A stretch of DNA of 64,000 nt from the NCBI GenBank assembly GCA_037974665.1, contig CM075773.1, forward strand, positions 30,535,853 to 30,599,852, written 5' to 3'. The position numbers were made by a program, and so were the translations under genes. Shown here piece after piece: positions 37,861 through 48,808 of the stretch. The notes under the pieces are model-generated. The model saw only the letters and a list, made by a program, of their open reading frames with translations. It was not told where the DNA came from and did not search any database. The stretch's first letter is position 1. Every line of letters starts with the position of its first letter. This DNA is from Ehretia macrophylla (Eukaryota > Streptophyta > Magnoliopsida > Boraginales > Ehretiaceae).

Positions 37861-39405
37861 TGATGGGTGCTTAGCTTAGGATAAAATTAATGTCAATTCT
37901 AAGCCAAGTTTTAACTCGCAAGTGCACGAGTGATTGTAGTGTAGTGTGCTAGTGCGAGGTCGAATCCACAGGGAGACAATTTGAAAATTCGTAGAAAAGT
38001 GTAAGTAAAGTGCCTAAGTAATTAAACTAAATTAAATTGTAAATTGAGTGATTTGAACGAAAGTTAACTAAAAATAAAATAAAAATGAAATTAAATGCGA
38101 AAACTAAAATTAAATATGAAAGTTGAAATTGAAGTTTGATCACTATTGGGAAAGGTTTAGGGATCGGATTCCTATGCAAAGTTGAATTCTAGGCTCGAAC
38201 TTAGGATTTCCTATTTTGATGCAAAATTAGACTACAAGCCTAATTAATTAAATAATCACCTAAAGTTAACTAATTAACGAGTTAGACCTAGTTTAGAGGT
38301 GCAACGCTATCTCCAAGTCCTTTATCTAGCCAGAGTATAGATTTGTCCTAAAATCCTAGGCTTACGAGTTAATTAATTAAGTGGAGGAAAACTACGGTAC
38401 AACCTATAGTTTTCGCAATAAAGCTCAATTTATATATTTGATCTATTGTATGAATTCCTATAAAACACTAGCTACAAGCGTAATGAATTAATAGGAAATA
38501 AATAATAAAGCACGTAAATCAAATATATAAAACTTGCATCAAAATATTCAAACCAAGTTCAAGACCATAAAATTAAACTATTACATAGTAATCCTACCCT
38601 AAACAATGAATTAATTGTTCATGTTCAACAAAACTGAATCAATATTATAAAAAGAAAGTAAATTACACTTCTCCATAAGTTAATTCGAATCTGTTGAAAA
38701 TAATAATTTAATCTGAATCCCAACTGAAAATTGAAGAATTTACGAAAAGAAATAAACCGAACTTGCTGCTGTTTTTTCCTCGTCACCAAAGCTTTTTTCC
38801 TTCGTTGCTTGCTGTTTCGCTCTCTGTTTTTTCCTTTTTCTTTCTTCTGCGCCGCACTACTTTTTCGTATTGCGCTGCAGCTCTCCCTTTTTTCCTTTTT
38901 CTTTCTTCTGCGCCGCACTCCTTTTTCCTCCCCTTCAATTGCTGCTGCTTCGCTTCTTTTATACAAAATCTGCACCGCCCTAATGAAGTTGGGCTTGTAG
39001 TCTACCTGGCCAACTTGATCATTTTTTATTTTTTTAAAACCAAGTCCTACATGGACTTTTTTTTTTTTGTCCAGCATTTTGTTTTTTTGTGGCAAAGTCC
39101 ACAATGTGGACTTTGTCCTATCAGACACACGGCCAAGGCTTATAAAAAGCCTTGGTCGTGTCTTTTTCTTTTTTTATTTTCTTTGTTTCCTTTCATTGCT
39201 TTTTATTTTTTTCAACACATTTGCAACTCATAATTTTTAGCTTTGTTCTTTAATTGCATTTTCTTTCAACGACTACCTTAATTGCTTATTCACAATTAAA
39301 ATCTTGCATGTACAAAAATATAACTAAAGCGATCAAACTCTTTAATAAATATGAACAATTAATGATAAAATGCAAAGAAATAGGCCCAAAAATATAAATA
39401 CATCA
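37861..39405 (-). repeat. 3' LTR of Athila-like element
   Basis: The 1545-bp left LTR, TGATGGGTGCTTAGC to AATACATCA on the plus strand. It contains a T/C-rich stretch (38,765-38,960) in which a ~32-bp piece, TTTTTTCC...GCCGCACT, is repeated after 61 bp, and a pair of perfect or near-perfect hairpins at 39093-39161. An open plus-strand frame over the T/C-rich region is low complexity and antisense to the element. Confidence 0.95.
39093..39161. other. twin hairpins in LTR (left copy)
   Basis: First hairpin: CAAAGTCCAC / GTGGACTTTG, a perfect 10-bp stem with a 3-base loop (39093-39115). Second: ACACGGCCAAGGCTT / AAGCCTTGGTCGTGT, a 15-bp stem with one G-T wobble and loop ATAAA (39127-39161). A TATAAAAA string lies across the second loop. 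The right LTR carries the same pair at 48496-48564. Confidence 0.85.
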
Positions 39406-39419
39406 ACACCCCCAAACCT
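39406..39419 (-). other. polypurine tract of Athila-like element
   Basis: On the element strand AGGTTTGGGGGTGT lies directly before the 3' LTR, the expected place for the plus-strand primer. Confidence 0.8.
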
Positions 39420-39998
39420 ACCTCTTGCTTGTCCCCAAGCAACGCTAGGATCTAAGCAAATCTTTAAGTTCTCAAGAGGTTACTCTAACGAATCAATCAA
39501 CTCTAACAAAAGGACAAGGTTCGGGGAACGATTGATCCTATGGTGTAGTAGTGAAGCGAACTCATTCGAATCTCTCTCTTTAAAGACAAAACATGTTTAC
39601 TACAAGATTACACCAAACACTATTAAGTCTCCATGTAACAAAGCAACAAGATAACTTAATACAATTAGATTATAATACTCGCACCCCCATTGCCTTCATA
39701 ATCCTCCAAACATGCCTTTCACCCTTTTATTCATTCTAAAACATAAAAGTAAACACACTTCATCTCTTTTTATTAGATGATTGGTCCCTGACGGTAACAC
39801 CCAACACCCCATGTAACGAGCTTTCGAGGTCATCAATCCCAGCCACTTAAGGCTTAGGTTGATAAGCTTTGAAAAGCCCCATACGTACCCTACTTGCTCG
39901 AAGTGTTGAACACCGAAACACCGCACACCTTAAGCACATATCCCTAAAGATAGACAATGAATACAAGGATAGTGGTGCTAAGAGATAGAAGTAAATAA

Positions 39999-40057
39999 TT
40001 TTTCCTTTTTTTTTGTTTTTTTGTTTTTTTTTTGTTTTTTGTTTTTTTTTTGTTTTT
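39999..40057. repeat. T-rich low-complexity run
   Basis: Runs of 5-10 T separated by single G (CC near the start), 59 bp, within the 3' noncoding region; A-rich on the element strand. Confidence 0.9.
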
Positions 40058-40426
40058 GACTACAAAGGCTCAGGCACGTAAACAAGACTACTCAAGCGAG
40101 AACACTTATATCACAACCACACCATATCTCATTATCTTACCACCAAGCTATGGGACCACAATAGTCTAAGCGTAATCTCACAGTCCCCACGCCTCGCTTT
40201 CATCAAAATCAATCCTAACAGTTCAAGTCAAGACCACCTCATAAAATCAAGAACCTCTCTCCTCAATCACTTCATAAGAGTTAATCAATACATCATCACA
40301 ACTCCTCAATTACAAGAAAATCCACCACAAATCCACAAATAAACATAAAGATCAAAAACTTTTTCATAAATTTTCACATTTCGTTCAGATTTTCCCCAAA
40401 ACAATAATAGACACGATTAAACACCC

Positions 40427-40465
40427 ACACCCCCAAACCTAAAGTTTGCTTGTCCTCAAGCAAAT
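40427..40465 (-). other. second polypurine-tract-like module
   Basis: ACACCCCCAAACCT is identical to the 14 bases beside the 3' LTR at 39406-39419. The next ~25 bases also match closely, ending GCTTGTCC(T/C)CAAGCAA in both. The copies lie 1021 bp apart. Confidence 0.7.
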
Positions 40466-41000
40466 AAAATTAAAATATGTTAAGAGTATGCGAAGGGGGA
40501 AGAAAAACACATAATGAGAACCCAATAGTGAACGTGTATCAAAAGAAAACAATTAAGAGAAATAGAGGGAGTAGATGGACATACCTGAAGTGATCGATAA
40601 TGAAAAGAAAGGTAACCCTTCACATCTACAACTTGTAATTAAGCTCAAGAGAAAAACAATAGAGGATAAGGCAAGATAAAATGAAAATACAATAAAATAA
40701 TAAAAATATTTTTTACTTTTTCATTTTTTTATATTTTTTTGTTGGCCGACCATATTTACATCCCCATACAAAGGCTCCGAACTCTGGGAGGCACTAAAGC
40801 CGACTCACTAAAAATAAATAAGCACAATGAAACAATAAAGATAGCTAGAATGCAAATACCTGGATTCATTTAATGTCATCCAGTAAAACAAATCTTGTGA
40901 AACTTCAGAAATTGAGTTAACTAAGTACATTAAAAATGCGGAGGAGAGGCCATTAATTTCAAACCACCAACGTACTCAAACCCCAGACATCTTCCCATAC

Positions 41001-41258
41001 TTAAGAGGGAAGGCCAGGCATTACGCTTTCGGCCAGTGATTTTACTTTCATAGTATCCATCCTAATTAACCCTAAGACTTCCATTACACAAGATAATCCA
41101 TTTTCGAGAAAATGGTAAAGCCCACTATAACCCAGTGGAGGTCCAACCGAAAAGTTGAGAAACATAATTAAAGAAAGTAAAATAAAGTAATTATTCCTAG
41201 GGTGCCTCCTAGAAGCGCTGCATTTAACGCCGACAGCCAGGCGAATGTCATTGTTCAT
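41001..41258 (-). CDS. unrecognised 85-codon frame after integrase
   Basis: Its ATG overlaps the TGA that ends integrase (ATGA). The product starts [14 protein letters not shown] and has one hydrophobic stretch, [15 protein letters not shown]. No family is recognised. Position right after integrase is where some Athila elements have an env-like gene, but this frame is far too short and the match is positional only. It may be chance. Confidence 0.25.
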   Translation of the reverse strand: MNNDIRLAVGVKCSASRRHPRNNYFILLSLIMFLNFSVGPPLGYSGLYHFLENGLSCVMEVLGLIRMDTMKVKSLAESVMPGLPS

Positions 41259-42052
41259 GTAAGGTCAGAAGTGTCCCGTAGCTCTACAAATTCAACTTCG
41301 TGAGGGACTGAACTCGGATCAAGGGCATGTTTCAAACGTTGGCCATTAACTGTGAGGACTCGCCCATCTTTGAGGTGTTTAATTTTAATAGCCCCTGAAG
41401 GGTATGCCTCGAGCACCTCGTAAGGTCCATCCCATCTAGTCCTCAATTTTCCTGGAAAGAACTTCAATTTAGAGTTAAACAGCCAAACCTTATCTGAAGG
41501 GGCGAAGGTTTTGCGCAAAATAGATTTATCGTGGATTCTCTTCATCCTCTCCTTATAAAGCTTGGCATTCTCATATGCTTCATAACGAAGTTCCTCCAAC
41601 TCACTCAAGGCCAATTTTCTACTCTCACCTGCCTGCTGCATGTCAAAGTTCAGGGCTTTAATAGCCCAATAAGCTTTATGCTCTAGCTCAACAGGGAGGT
41701 GGCAAGCCTTACCGTAAACTAATCTATATGGAGACATGCCTATGGGAGTCTTAAAAGCTGTGCGATAGGCCCATAACGCATCATGTAAACGACATGACCA
41801 ATCCTTGCGATCAGGCCTAACTGTTTTCTGTAAAATGGATTTTATCTCCCTATTTGACACCTCCACTTGTCCACTCGTCTGAGGATGATAAGGTGTCGCA
41901 ATCTTATGCCGGACTGAATATTTTCTCAATAATGACTCAAGTGTCCTATGGCGAAAATGTTTTCCTCCATCACTCAAAAGCACACGTGGCACCCCAAACC
42001 TAGAAAATATGTGCTCTTTAATGAACTTGACCACAACTTTGTGGTCATTGGT
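41255..42052 (-). pseudogene. integrase C-terminal part, Athila-like pol
   Basis: Continues the pol frame after the premature TGA at 42053-42055. Starting from the codons after the stop it carries the second catalytic Asp ([10 protein letters not shown]) and the catalytic Glu ([16 protein letters not shown]), followed by [20 protein letters not shown] and the C-terminal segment with [19 protein letters not shown]. These are hallmarks of Ty3/gypsy integrases of the Athila/Tat group. It lies in the same frame as the upstream parts, so only a nonsense change separates it from them. It ends at a normal terminal TGA. Confidence 0.9.
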
Positions 42053-42493
42053 TCAAGTTGCCACCGCCTCCACCCACTTGGACACATAGTCTACAGCCAC
42101 AAGAATATAAGTGTACCCATACGAAGGAGGAAAAGGCCCCATGAAATCAATGCCCCACACATCAAATATCTCACAAACTAAAATGGGTGATAAGGGCATC
42201 ATGTCTCTCCTAGAGATAGACCCAAATTGTTGACATCGATGACATTTCTTACAGAATTGTTGGGCATCTCTGAACAAAGTAGGCCAAAAGAACCCACACT
42301 GGAGGACTTTAGCAGCTGTCCTCTTACCTCCAAAATGACCACCACATGCCTCTCCATGACAAAAGCTAAGGATGCTATCAAACTCTTCTTCCGGCACACA
42401 TCGTCGGATAACCTGATCAGCACACACCTTAAAGAGATAGGGATCCTCCCAAATAAAATGTTTTACTCGAGCCATGAAACGATCCTTCTCTCC
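42053..42493 (-). pseudogene. integrase N-terminal part, Athila-like pol
   Basis: This segment lies between the in-frame TAG at 42494-42496 and the in-frame TGA at 42053-42055. It has the zinc-binding HHCC module ([13 protein letters not shown]..., then CKKCHRCQ) and the first catalytic Asp in [11 protein letters not shown]. It reads in the same frame as the 5' ORF and as the following segment. Integrase would insert element cDNA into chromosomal DNA; here it is cut in two. Confidence 0.9.
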
Positions 42494-45400
42494 CTACCCC
42501 CAGTGAGCAGGCAACTCACTCGCTGCCAAATAATTAACAAAATGGGCATACCAGGGGATCCTATGTGAGACAGCAAATAGTTGCTCATCAGGGAAGCTAT
42601 CATTAAAAGGAAGGGAGTCGGTGGGAGACCCAAGGACTAAACGCGACAAATGGTCAGCAACAGAATTCTCACTCCCCTTTTTATCTCTAATCTCCAAATC
42701 AAGTTCCTGAAGTAATAGTAACCCCCGAATCAGACGGGGCTTAGCATCCCGTTTGGCAAGTAGGTACCGCAAGGCCGCATGATCTGTGTAGACTATCACC
42801 TTTGACCCTAGGATGTATGATCTAAACTTATCAAGGGAGAAAACTACAGCTAGCAATTCCTTTTCTGTGGTAGTGTAATTCTTTTGAGCATCATCTAAGG
42901 TCTTACTGGCGTAGTAAATCACACATGGCAACTTATCCCTACGTTGTCCCAAAATAGCCCCCACTGCGTAGTCGGATGCATCACACATAATCTCAAAAGA
43001 GAGGCTATAATCAAGAGGCTGGATGATAGGTGCAGAGGACAGTAAAGACTTCAGCTTCTCAAATGCCTTGGCACACTCATCATCAAAATGAAATGGAGTA
43101 TCATGTGCCAGGAGGTTGGAAAGAGGTCGAGCAATGTGGCTAAAGTCTTTGATGAAACGCCGGTAGAAACCGGCATGACCAAGGAATGATCTAACGTCAC
43201 GCACCGTTTTTGGTGCTGGGAGTTTCTCTATCAACTCAACCTTGGCTGGGTCCACATGGATACCATCCTGAGATACAACATGACCAAGTACTATTCCCCG
43301 TCTAACCATGAAGTGACTTTTCTCCCAACTAAGCACCAAATTCATCTTAACACAACGCTCTAGCACTAAAGAAAGGTGTGTGAGACACTCATCAAATGTA
43401 GTTCCAAAAACTGAAAAATCATCCATAAAGACCTCTAGAAACTTCTCAATCATATCAGAAAAAATGGCCATCATACACCTCTGAAAAGTCGCTGGTGCAT
43501 TGCATAAACCGAAGGGCATATGACGATAAGCAAAGGTCCCATATGGACAAGTGAATGTGGTCTTTTCTTGGTCATCGGGGAAGACTGGGATCTGATTATA
43601 CCCGGAATACCCATCTAGGAAGCAATAGTAGCCCTGTCCGGCTACTCTATCTAATATCTGGTCAAGAAAGGGTAAATGAAAATGGTCTTTCCGGGTCTTG
43701 GCATTAAGCTTTCTATAGTCAATACAAACACGCCAACCAGTAGTGGTGCGTGTAGGAATAAGCTCACCCTTATCATTAGGGACTACTGTGATCCCAGACT
43801 TCTTTGGTACCACCTGCACCGAATTGACCCATGAACTATCAGAAATCGGGTAAATGATACCTGCATCAAGAAGTTTAATGACTTCCTTATAAACAACCTC
43901 ATTCATGTTTGGGTTCAGCCTCCTTTGCATCTCACGGGAAGGAGTAGCACCATCTTCTAAGTGAATCCGATGCATACACAACGAAGGGTCTATACCTCGT
44001 AAGTCAGAAATGGTCCACCCTATGGCCTTTTGATGATCACAAAGGACTCCTAACAATCCCTCTTCATGCTCAGTGGTCAGGTCTGATGCGATAATTACTG
44101 GGAGGGTATCATTAGGTCCTAAGTACACATATTTAAGATGCAAAGGAAAAGGTTTGAGCTCTAAAGCTGGAAGAGACTCAACCGGAGGGGGATCAGGACA
44201 AACTTTGGATGGAAGGGAGCTAAGACTATCATTAGCCTTGTCAAGGCTAGGATTAGACACAACAGAAGTAGAAGCTACTAGCTCTTTCACAAATGAATCA
44301 GAGTCAAATTGAGTCAAGATTGCCTCAAGCTCTGCAAGCTCATCATCGGCAGTCAAGATCGAATGGGCATGTTCCTCAACACAAGGGTCAATGATATCAA
44401 CCAGGAAGCACTCATTCTCAGAATGTCTACTTACTCGATTAGCCGCCTCTGCGACCCTCACCTTAACTCTCATATTCCCAAAGGTTAACTCAATCATCCC
44501 TGTCCTACAATATATCACCGCATCAGCTGTGGCCAGAAAAGGTCTCCCTAGAAGAACTGGTGTCGCATGCCTAGTGTCTAGTCCTGAGTCCATGTCTAAG
44601 ACAATGAAGTCAACCGGGAAAAGAAATTCACCAACTCTAACTAAGACATCCTCAATTATCCCTCTAGGTCGTCTCTCAGATCGATCTGCCAACTGAAGTG
44701 TAACATTTGTGGGAGTCAACTCCCCCAAACCTAAACGCTCATATACTGCAAATGGAATGAGATTCACACTAGACCCTAAGTCAAGGAGGGCATGATCCAC
44801 CTGTTGATCTTGAATGATGCAAGGAATGGTGAAGGCTCCGGGGTCATTAAACTTGGGCGGAAGGCCCCTAGTGTATATGCTACTTACTTTCTCTGTGAGC
44901 CTCACCTTCTTTGGAATGTGGGTGGATTGCCTCTTCCTAATGCACAAGTCTTTGAGGAATTTGGCATAAGCCGGTATCTGTTGGATAACTTCAATAAGAG
45001 GCAGGTTTATCTTAATATCCTTCAAGTGGTCTAATACTCGAGACTGCTTATCATCTTTCCTAGGTCGCTCTAAAGCAGTAGGATAAGGCACCCTAGGAGG
45101 ACTATCATCACCGTGATCTACAACCTGTTTCTCATCTCTCTGTGAAGGAATGGTATTTTCTTTACTATCCTCTATCTCATCTCCCAACTCACTTCCTACT
45201 CTCTCAACTTTATCCTCAACCTCTTTTGTATCCCTACTCTTGTCACTCACTCTCTTTGCTCCATTAGACTCATCTACCTGATTATATAACTGGTAACCAC
45301 TCCGAAGGGTGATAACAGCTTTGGCTTGCTCATGGGTGGTCTCATTGTGGACATTGCTACACTGGCCACGTGGATTCTCGACAGTCTGAGCAGGGAGCTT

Positions 45401-46819
45401 ACCCTCATCCCTCCTAGTAATTTGTTGGGCCAGTTGCCCAACTTGAGTTTCCAACTTAGCAATAGATTGCTGCTGAGCATGAATTACTTGAAGTAACTTG
45501 TCAAACTTATCATCAGGCTTGTTAGGAGGAAGAGGAGGGCTAGGCTGAAATTGATTCCCTGGTTGCGGTTTAAAGTGAGGCCCATTAGACACATGATAGT
45601 ATCCAGGAGGATTAGATTGAGGCTTTTGCACTTGAGCCTGCGAAAATGAAGGGTCAGGATTCCCTTGACGCCATGAGAAAGCTGGATGATCTCGCCAACC
45701 AGGATTATATGTATTCGAATATGGATTGTAATTGCGAGAATAACCCTGGGCAGCACAAACTTGTTCCTGAATAAATTCAGGGAACTGAGAGGCAAGATGA
45801 CACCCTAGTGTGGGGTGGTCCACTGCAGAACATAAGGCACAACATTGAACATTTGGCAGGGCAGGTGAGGAAGTAGACCCTAAAGATATAAACTGATCAA
45901 ATTTCTTGGTCAAAGCTGCCACTTGTGAGTTTAAGTCCCCATTTGTGCTCACCTCATATAGTGTCCTCCTAGAAGTGGGCTTACCCATTCTATCCATTGT
46001 TGAGTCTTGAAATGAGTCTTTGGCAATACTATCAAGTCGGGCCCATGCCTCATTTGGGGTGAGGTTATAAAACCCTCCATTACTCATTGAATTCACCATC
46101 ATTTTCTGTTGTGGTGTCAACCCTCTATAGAAATACTGAAGCAACCTAGGTCTATCGAACCCATGGTGTGGGCAGTGACGAATGAGTCCATTAAACCTAT
46201 CCCAAGTTTCATGAAATGCCTCTAGATCGGACTGGGAAAAAGTCATGATGTTCTCTTGAAGAGATGAGGTCTGGGCCATTGGAAAAAATCTAAACAGAAA
46301 TTGTGTCAAGAGTTCTTCCCAAGAAGTAATGGTTCCCTCTTCAAGGGAATGAAGCCATTCTTTAGCTTTGTCCTTAAGAGATAGTGGGAAGAAGCGCAAT
46401 CGGATATTTTCTTGAGTAACATTTGGAACATGCACAGTGGTACATATCTCAAGAAAATCACGAATATGCGCATGTGGATTTTCATTGCTTTTCCCGTAAA
46501 ATGATGGAAGTATTGCTATCGTACCTGGTTTCATGTCAAAGTCCACATTATGGATGGCAGGTGGTCGGATAGCAATATTCGGCTGATATGTGGTCGGGAG
46601 AAAATGCTGCCTAAGAGGTATATCATCAGGATCAGGATTATTAGGGACAATGGGAAGATGGGGAATTTGAGGATTATTAACATTTTGAGGCACATTCAGA
46701 TTTCCTTCATGTTTCGCCATGATTGTAGTTAAGACCTTCTGATTCCTATGGTGTGGGATTCTTTGTGGCTCGGGGTCAAAGGGTTCTAAACACAATTCTA
46801 AAGAACGACGTCCAAGCAT
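42494..46819 (-). pseudogene. gag-protease-RT-RNase H, Athila-like polyprotein
   Basis: An open frame of about 1441 codons from ATG at 46819 (a TTG two codons upstream is less likely). Residue numbers count from that upstream codon. Gag spans roughly 90-350, with FYGKSNENPHAHIRDF and a proper CCHC knuckle (C329, C332, H337, C342). The protease centre is LLDLGSSVNLIP (D682), with LQLADRS after it. RT lies near 980-1145 with MPFGLCNAPATFQ and FMDDFSVFG (DD at 1135-1136). RNase H has D1282, E1323, D1348 and D1391. All catalytic residues I can check are intact. The frame ends at an in-frame TAG before integrase, which continues in the same frame, so this is a truncated gag-pol, not a natural end. 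Confidence 0.93.
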
Positions 46820-47047
46820 ACACAAAAAGCCAAGCTACTGGGAAATTACTAAATTGAAATAAAAACCTAAAACTAGAAATAAACTATTTAAGAAAAATAA
46901 TCAACTAGAAAACTAGATAGATAAATAAATAAACGAAAAGTAAAATAAATGAATTACTAAATAAATAAAAAGCAATAAAATCACTAAGATAATAGAGAAA
47001 GCAAATAAAATAAAAAAATAAAAATTAAAAAATAAATAAATAAATAA

Positions 47048-47078
<31 letters not shown>

Positions 47079-47236
47079 CAAGATAACTATTTAAACTAAA
47101 ACAACTAATAAAGTAATCTAAAAATAATAAAGTAAAACAAGAAAAATAATTTTTTTTTTTTTTGCAAAAATAACTAATTAACTAAAAACTAACACGTAAA
47201 CAAAATACTACACTAGTCCAAAAACAATACTGTGCC
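46820..47236 (-). other. A-rich leader between primer site and gag
   Basis: On the plus strand this is strongly A-rich with AAAT/AAATA microsatellite-like runs (about 46.86-47.15 kb) and a T10+ run near 47.15 kb. No gene is seen. It corresponds to the untranslated leader between the primer site and the gag start. Confidence 0.8.
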
Positions 47237-47254
47237 TCCCCGGCAACGGCGCCA
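47237..47254 (-). other. tRNA-Asp primer-binding site
   Basis: The plus strand reads TCCCCGGCAACGGCGCCA, which equals the 3' end of plant tRNA-Asp including CCA; the element strand is its complement. It lies six bases from the 5' LTR. Confidence 0.9.
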
Positions 47255-47260
47255 AAAACT

Positions 47261-48808
47261 TGATGGGTGCTTAGCTTAGGATAAAATTAATGTCAATTCT
47301 AAGCCAAGTTTTAACTCGCAAGTGCACGAGTGATTGTAGTGTAGTGTGCTAGTGCGAGGTCGAATCCACAGGGAGACAATTTGAAAATTCGTAGAAAAGT
47401 GTAAGTAAAGTGCCTAAGTAATTAAACTAAATTAAATTGTAAATTGAGTGATTTGAACGAAAGTTAACTAAAAATAAAATAAAAATGAAATTAAATGCGA
47501 AAACTAAAATTAAATATGAAAGTTGAAATTGAAGTTTGATCACTATTGGGAAAGGTTTAGGGATCGGATTCCTATGCAAAGTTGAATTCTAGGCTCGAAC
47601 TTAGGATTTCCTATTTTGATGCAAAATTAGACTACAAGCCTAATTAATTAAATAATGACCTAAGGTTAACTAATTAATGAGTTTGACCTAGTTTAGAGGT
47701 GCAACGCTATCTCCAAGTCCTTTATCTAGCCAGAGTATAGATTTGTCCTAAAATCCTAGGCTTACGAGTTAATTAATTAAGTGGAGGAAAACTACGGTAC
47801 AACCTATAGTTTTCGCAATAAAGCTCAATTTATATATTTGATCTATTGTATGAATTCCTATAAAACACTAGCTACAAGTGTAATGAATTAATAGGAAATA
47901 AATAATGAAGCACGTAAATCAAATATATAAAACTCGCATCAAAATATTCAAACCAAGTTCAAGACCATAAAATTAAGCTATTACATAGTAATCCTACCCT
48001 AAACAATGAATTAATTGTTCATGTTCAACAAAACTGAATCAATATTATAAAAAGAAAGTAAATTAAACTTCTCCATAAATTAATTCGAATCTGTTGAAAA
48101 TAATAATTTTATCTGAATCCCAACTGAAAATTGAAGAATAATTTACGAAAAGAAATAAACCGAACTTGCTGCTGTTTTTTCCTCGTCACCAAAGCTTTTT
48201 TCCTTCGTTGCTTGCTGTTTCGCTCTCTGTTTTTTCCTTTTTCTTTCTTCTGCGCCGCACTCCTTTTTCGTATTGCACTGTAGCTCTCCCTTTTTTCCTT
48301 TTTCTTTCTTCTGCGCCGCACTCCTTTTTCCTCCCCTTCAATTGCTGCTGCTTCCCTTCTTTTATACAAAATCTTCCCCCCCTTAATGAAGTTGGGCTTG
48401 TAGTCTACCTGGCCAACTTGATCATTTTTTATTTTTTTAAGACCAAGTCCTACGTGGACTTTTTTTTTGTTTTCCAGCATTTTGTTTTTTTGTGGCAAAG
48501 TCCACAATGTGGACTTTGTCCTATCAGACACACGGCCAAGGCTTATAAAAAGCCTTGGTCGTGTCTTTTTCTTTTTTTATTTTCTTTGTTTCCTTTCATT
48601 GCTTTTTATTTTTTTCAACACATTTGCAACTCATAATTTTTAGCTTTGTTCTTTAATTGCATTTTCTTTCAACGACTACCTTAGTTGCTTATTCACAATT
48701 AAAATCTTGCATGTACAAAAATATAACTAAAGCGATCAAACTCTTTAATAAATATGAACAATTAATGATAAAATGCAAAGAAATATGCCCAAAAATATAA
48801 ATACATCA
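47261..48808 (-). repeat. 5' LTR of Athila-like element
   Basis: The 1548-bp right LTR, nearly identical to the left one. Visible differences include AATAATCACC / AATAATGACC, a 3-base insertion (GAATAATTTACG), and a cluster near CTTCCCCCCCTTAATG. Confidence 0.95.
48496..48564. other. twin hairpins in LTR (right copy)
   Basis: Same two stems as in the left LTR, with no base changes in either stem (48496-48518 and 48530-48564). Confidence 0.85.

Larger units (their letters stand above)
39406..41000 (-). other. 3' noncoding region of Athila-like element
   Basis: Between the end of integrase and the 3' LTR no recognisable protein is encoded. A 76-codon minus-strand frame at 39696-39926 has no known similarity. 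The region includes a T-rich run at 39999-40057 and a second polypurine-like module at 40427-40465. Athila elements often carry a long segment here, sometimes with an env-like frame; I cannot recognise one. Confidence 0.6.
37861..48808 (-). mobile_element. complete Athila-like Ty3/gypsy retrotransposon
   Basis: A 10,948-bp element with two LTRs (1545 and 1548 bp, TGATG...CATCA ends), a perfect GTATG target duplication, a tRNA-Asp primer site at 47237-47254, gag-pol on the minus strand, and a G-rich polypurine tract beside the 3' LTR. Length, LTR size, tRNA-Asp priming and the DLG-type protease followed by LQLADRS fit the Athila lineage. By eye the LTRs differ at about 25-30 positions plus short indels, near 2%, so the insertion is recent relative to the Tekay-like element. 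Two in-frame stops in pol make it non-autonomous as it stands. Confidence 0.95.

Noticed and set aside
38625-39128. 167-codon Lys/Arg-rich minus-strand frame in the same LTR, with a shorter copy at 48109-48531
   Set aside because: It is the complementary reading of the same low-complexity tract, with a different length in the two LTRs owing to a small indel.
38763-39233. 156-codon plus-strand frame in the Athila-like LTR, repeated at 48166-48636
   Set aside because: It is a low-complexity Phe/Leu/Ser-rich translation of a T/C-rich LTR region, antisense to the element.
37861-39405. TATAAAAA in the LTR hairpin as a host gene promoter
   Set aside because: No host coding sequence follows within the LTR or element on that strand.
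44073-45034. Plus-strand frames opposite the Athila-like gag-pol (79, 101 and 80 codons)
   Set aside because: They are antisense shadows of a well-supported polyprotein.
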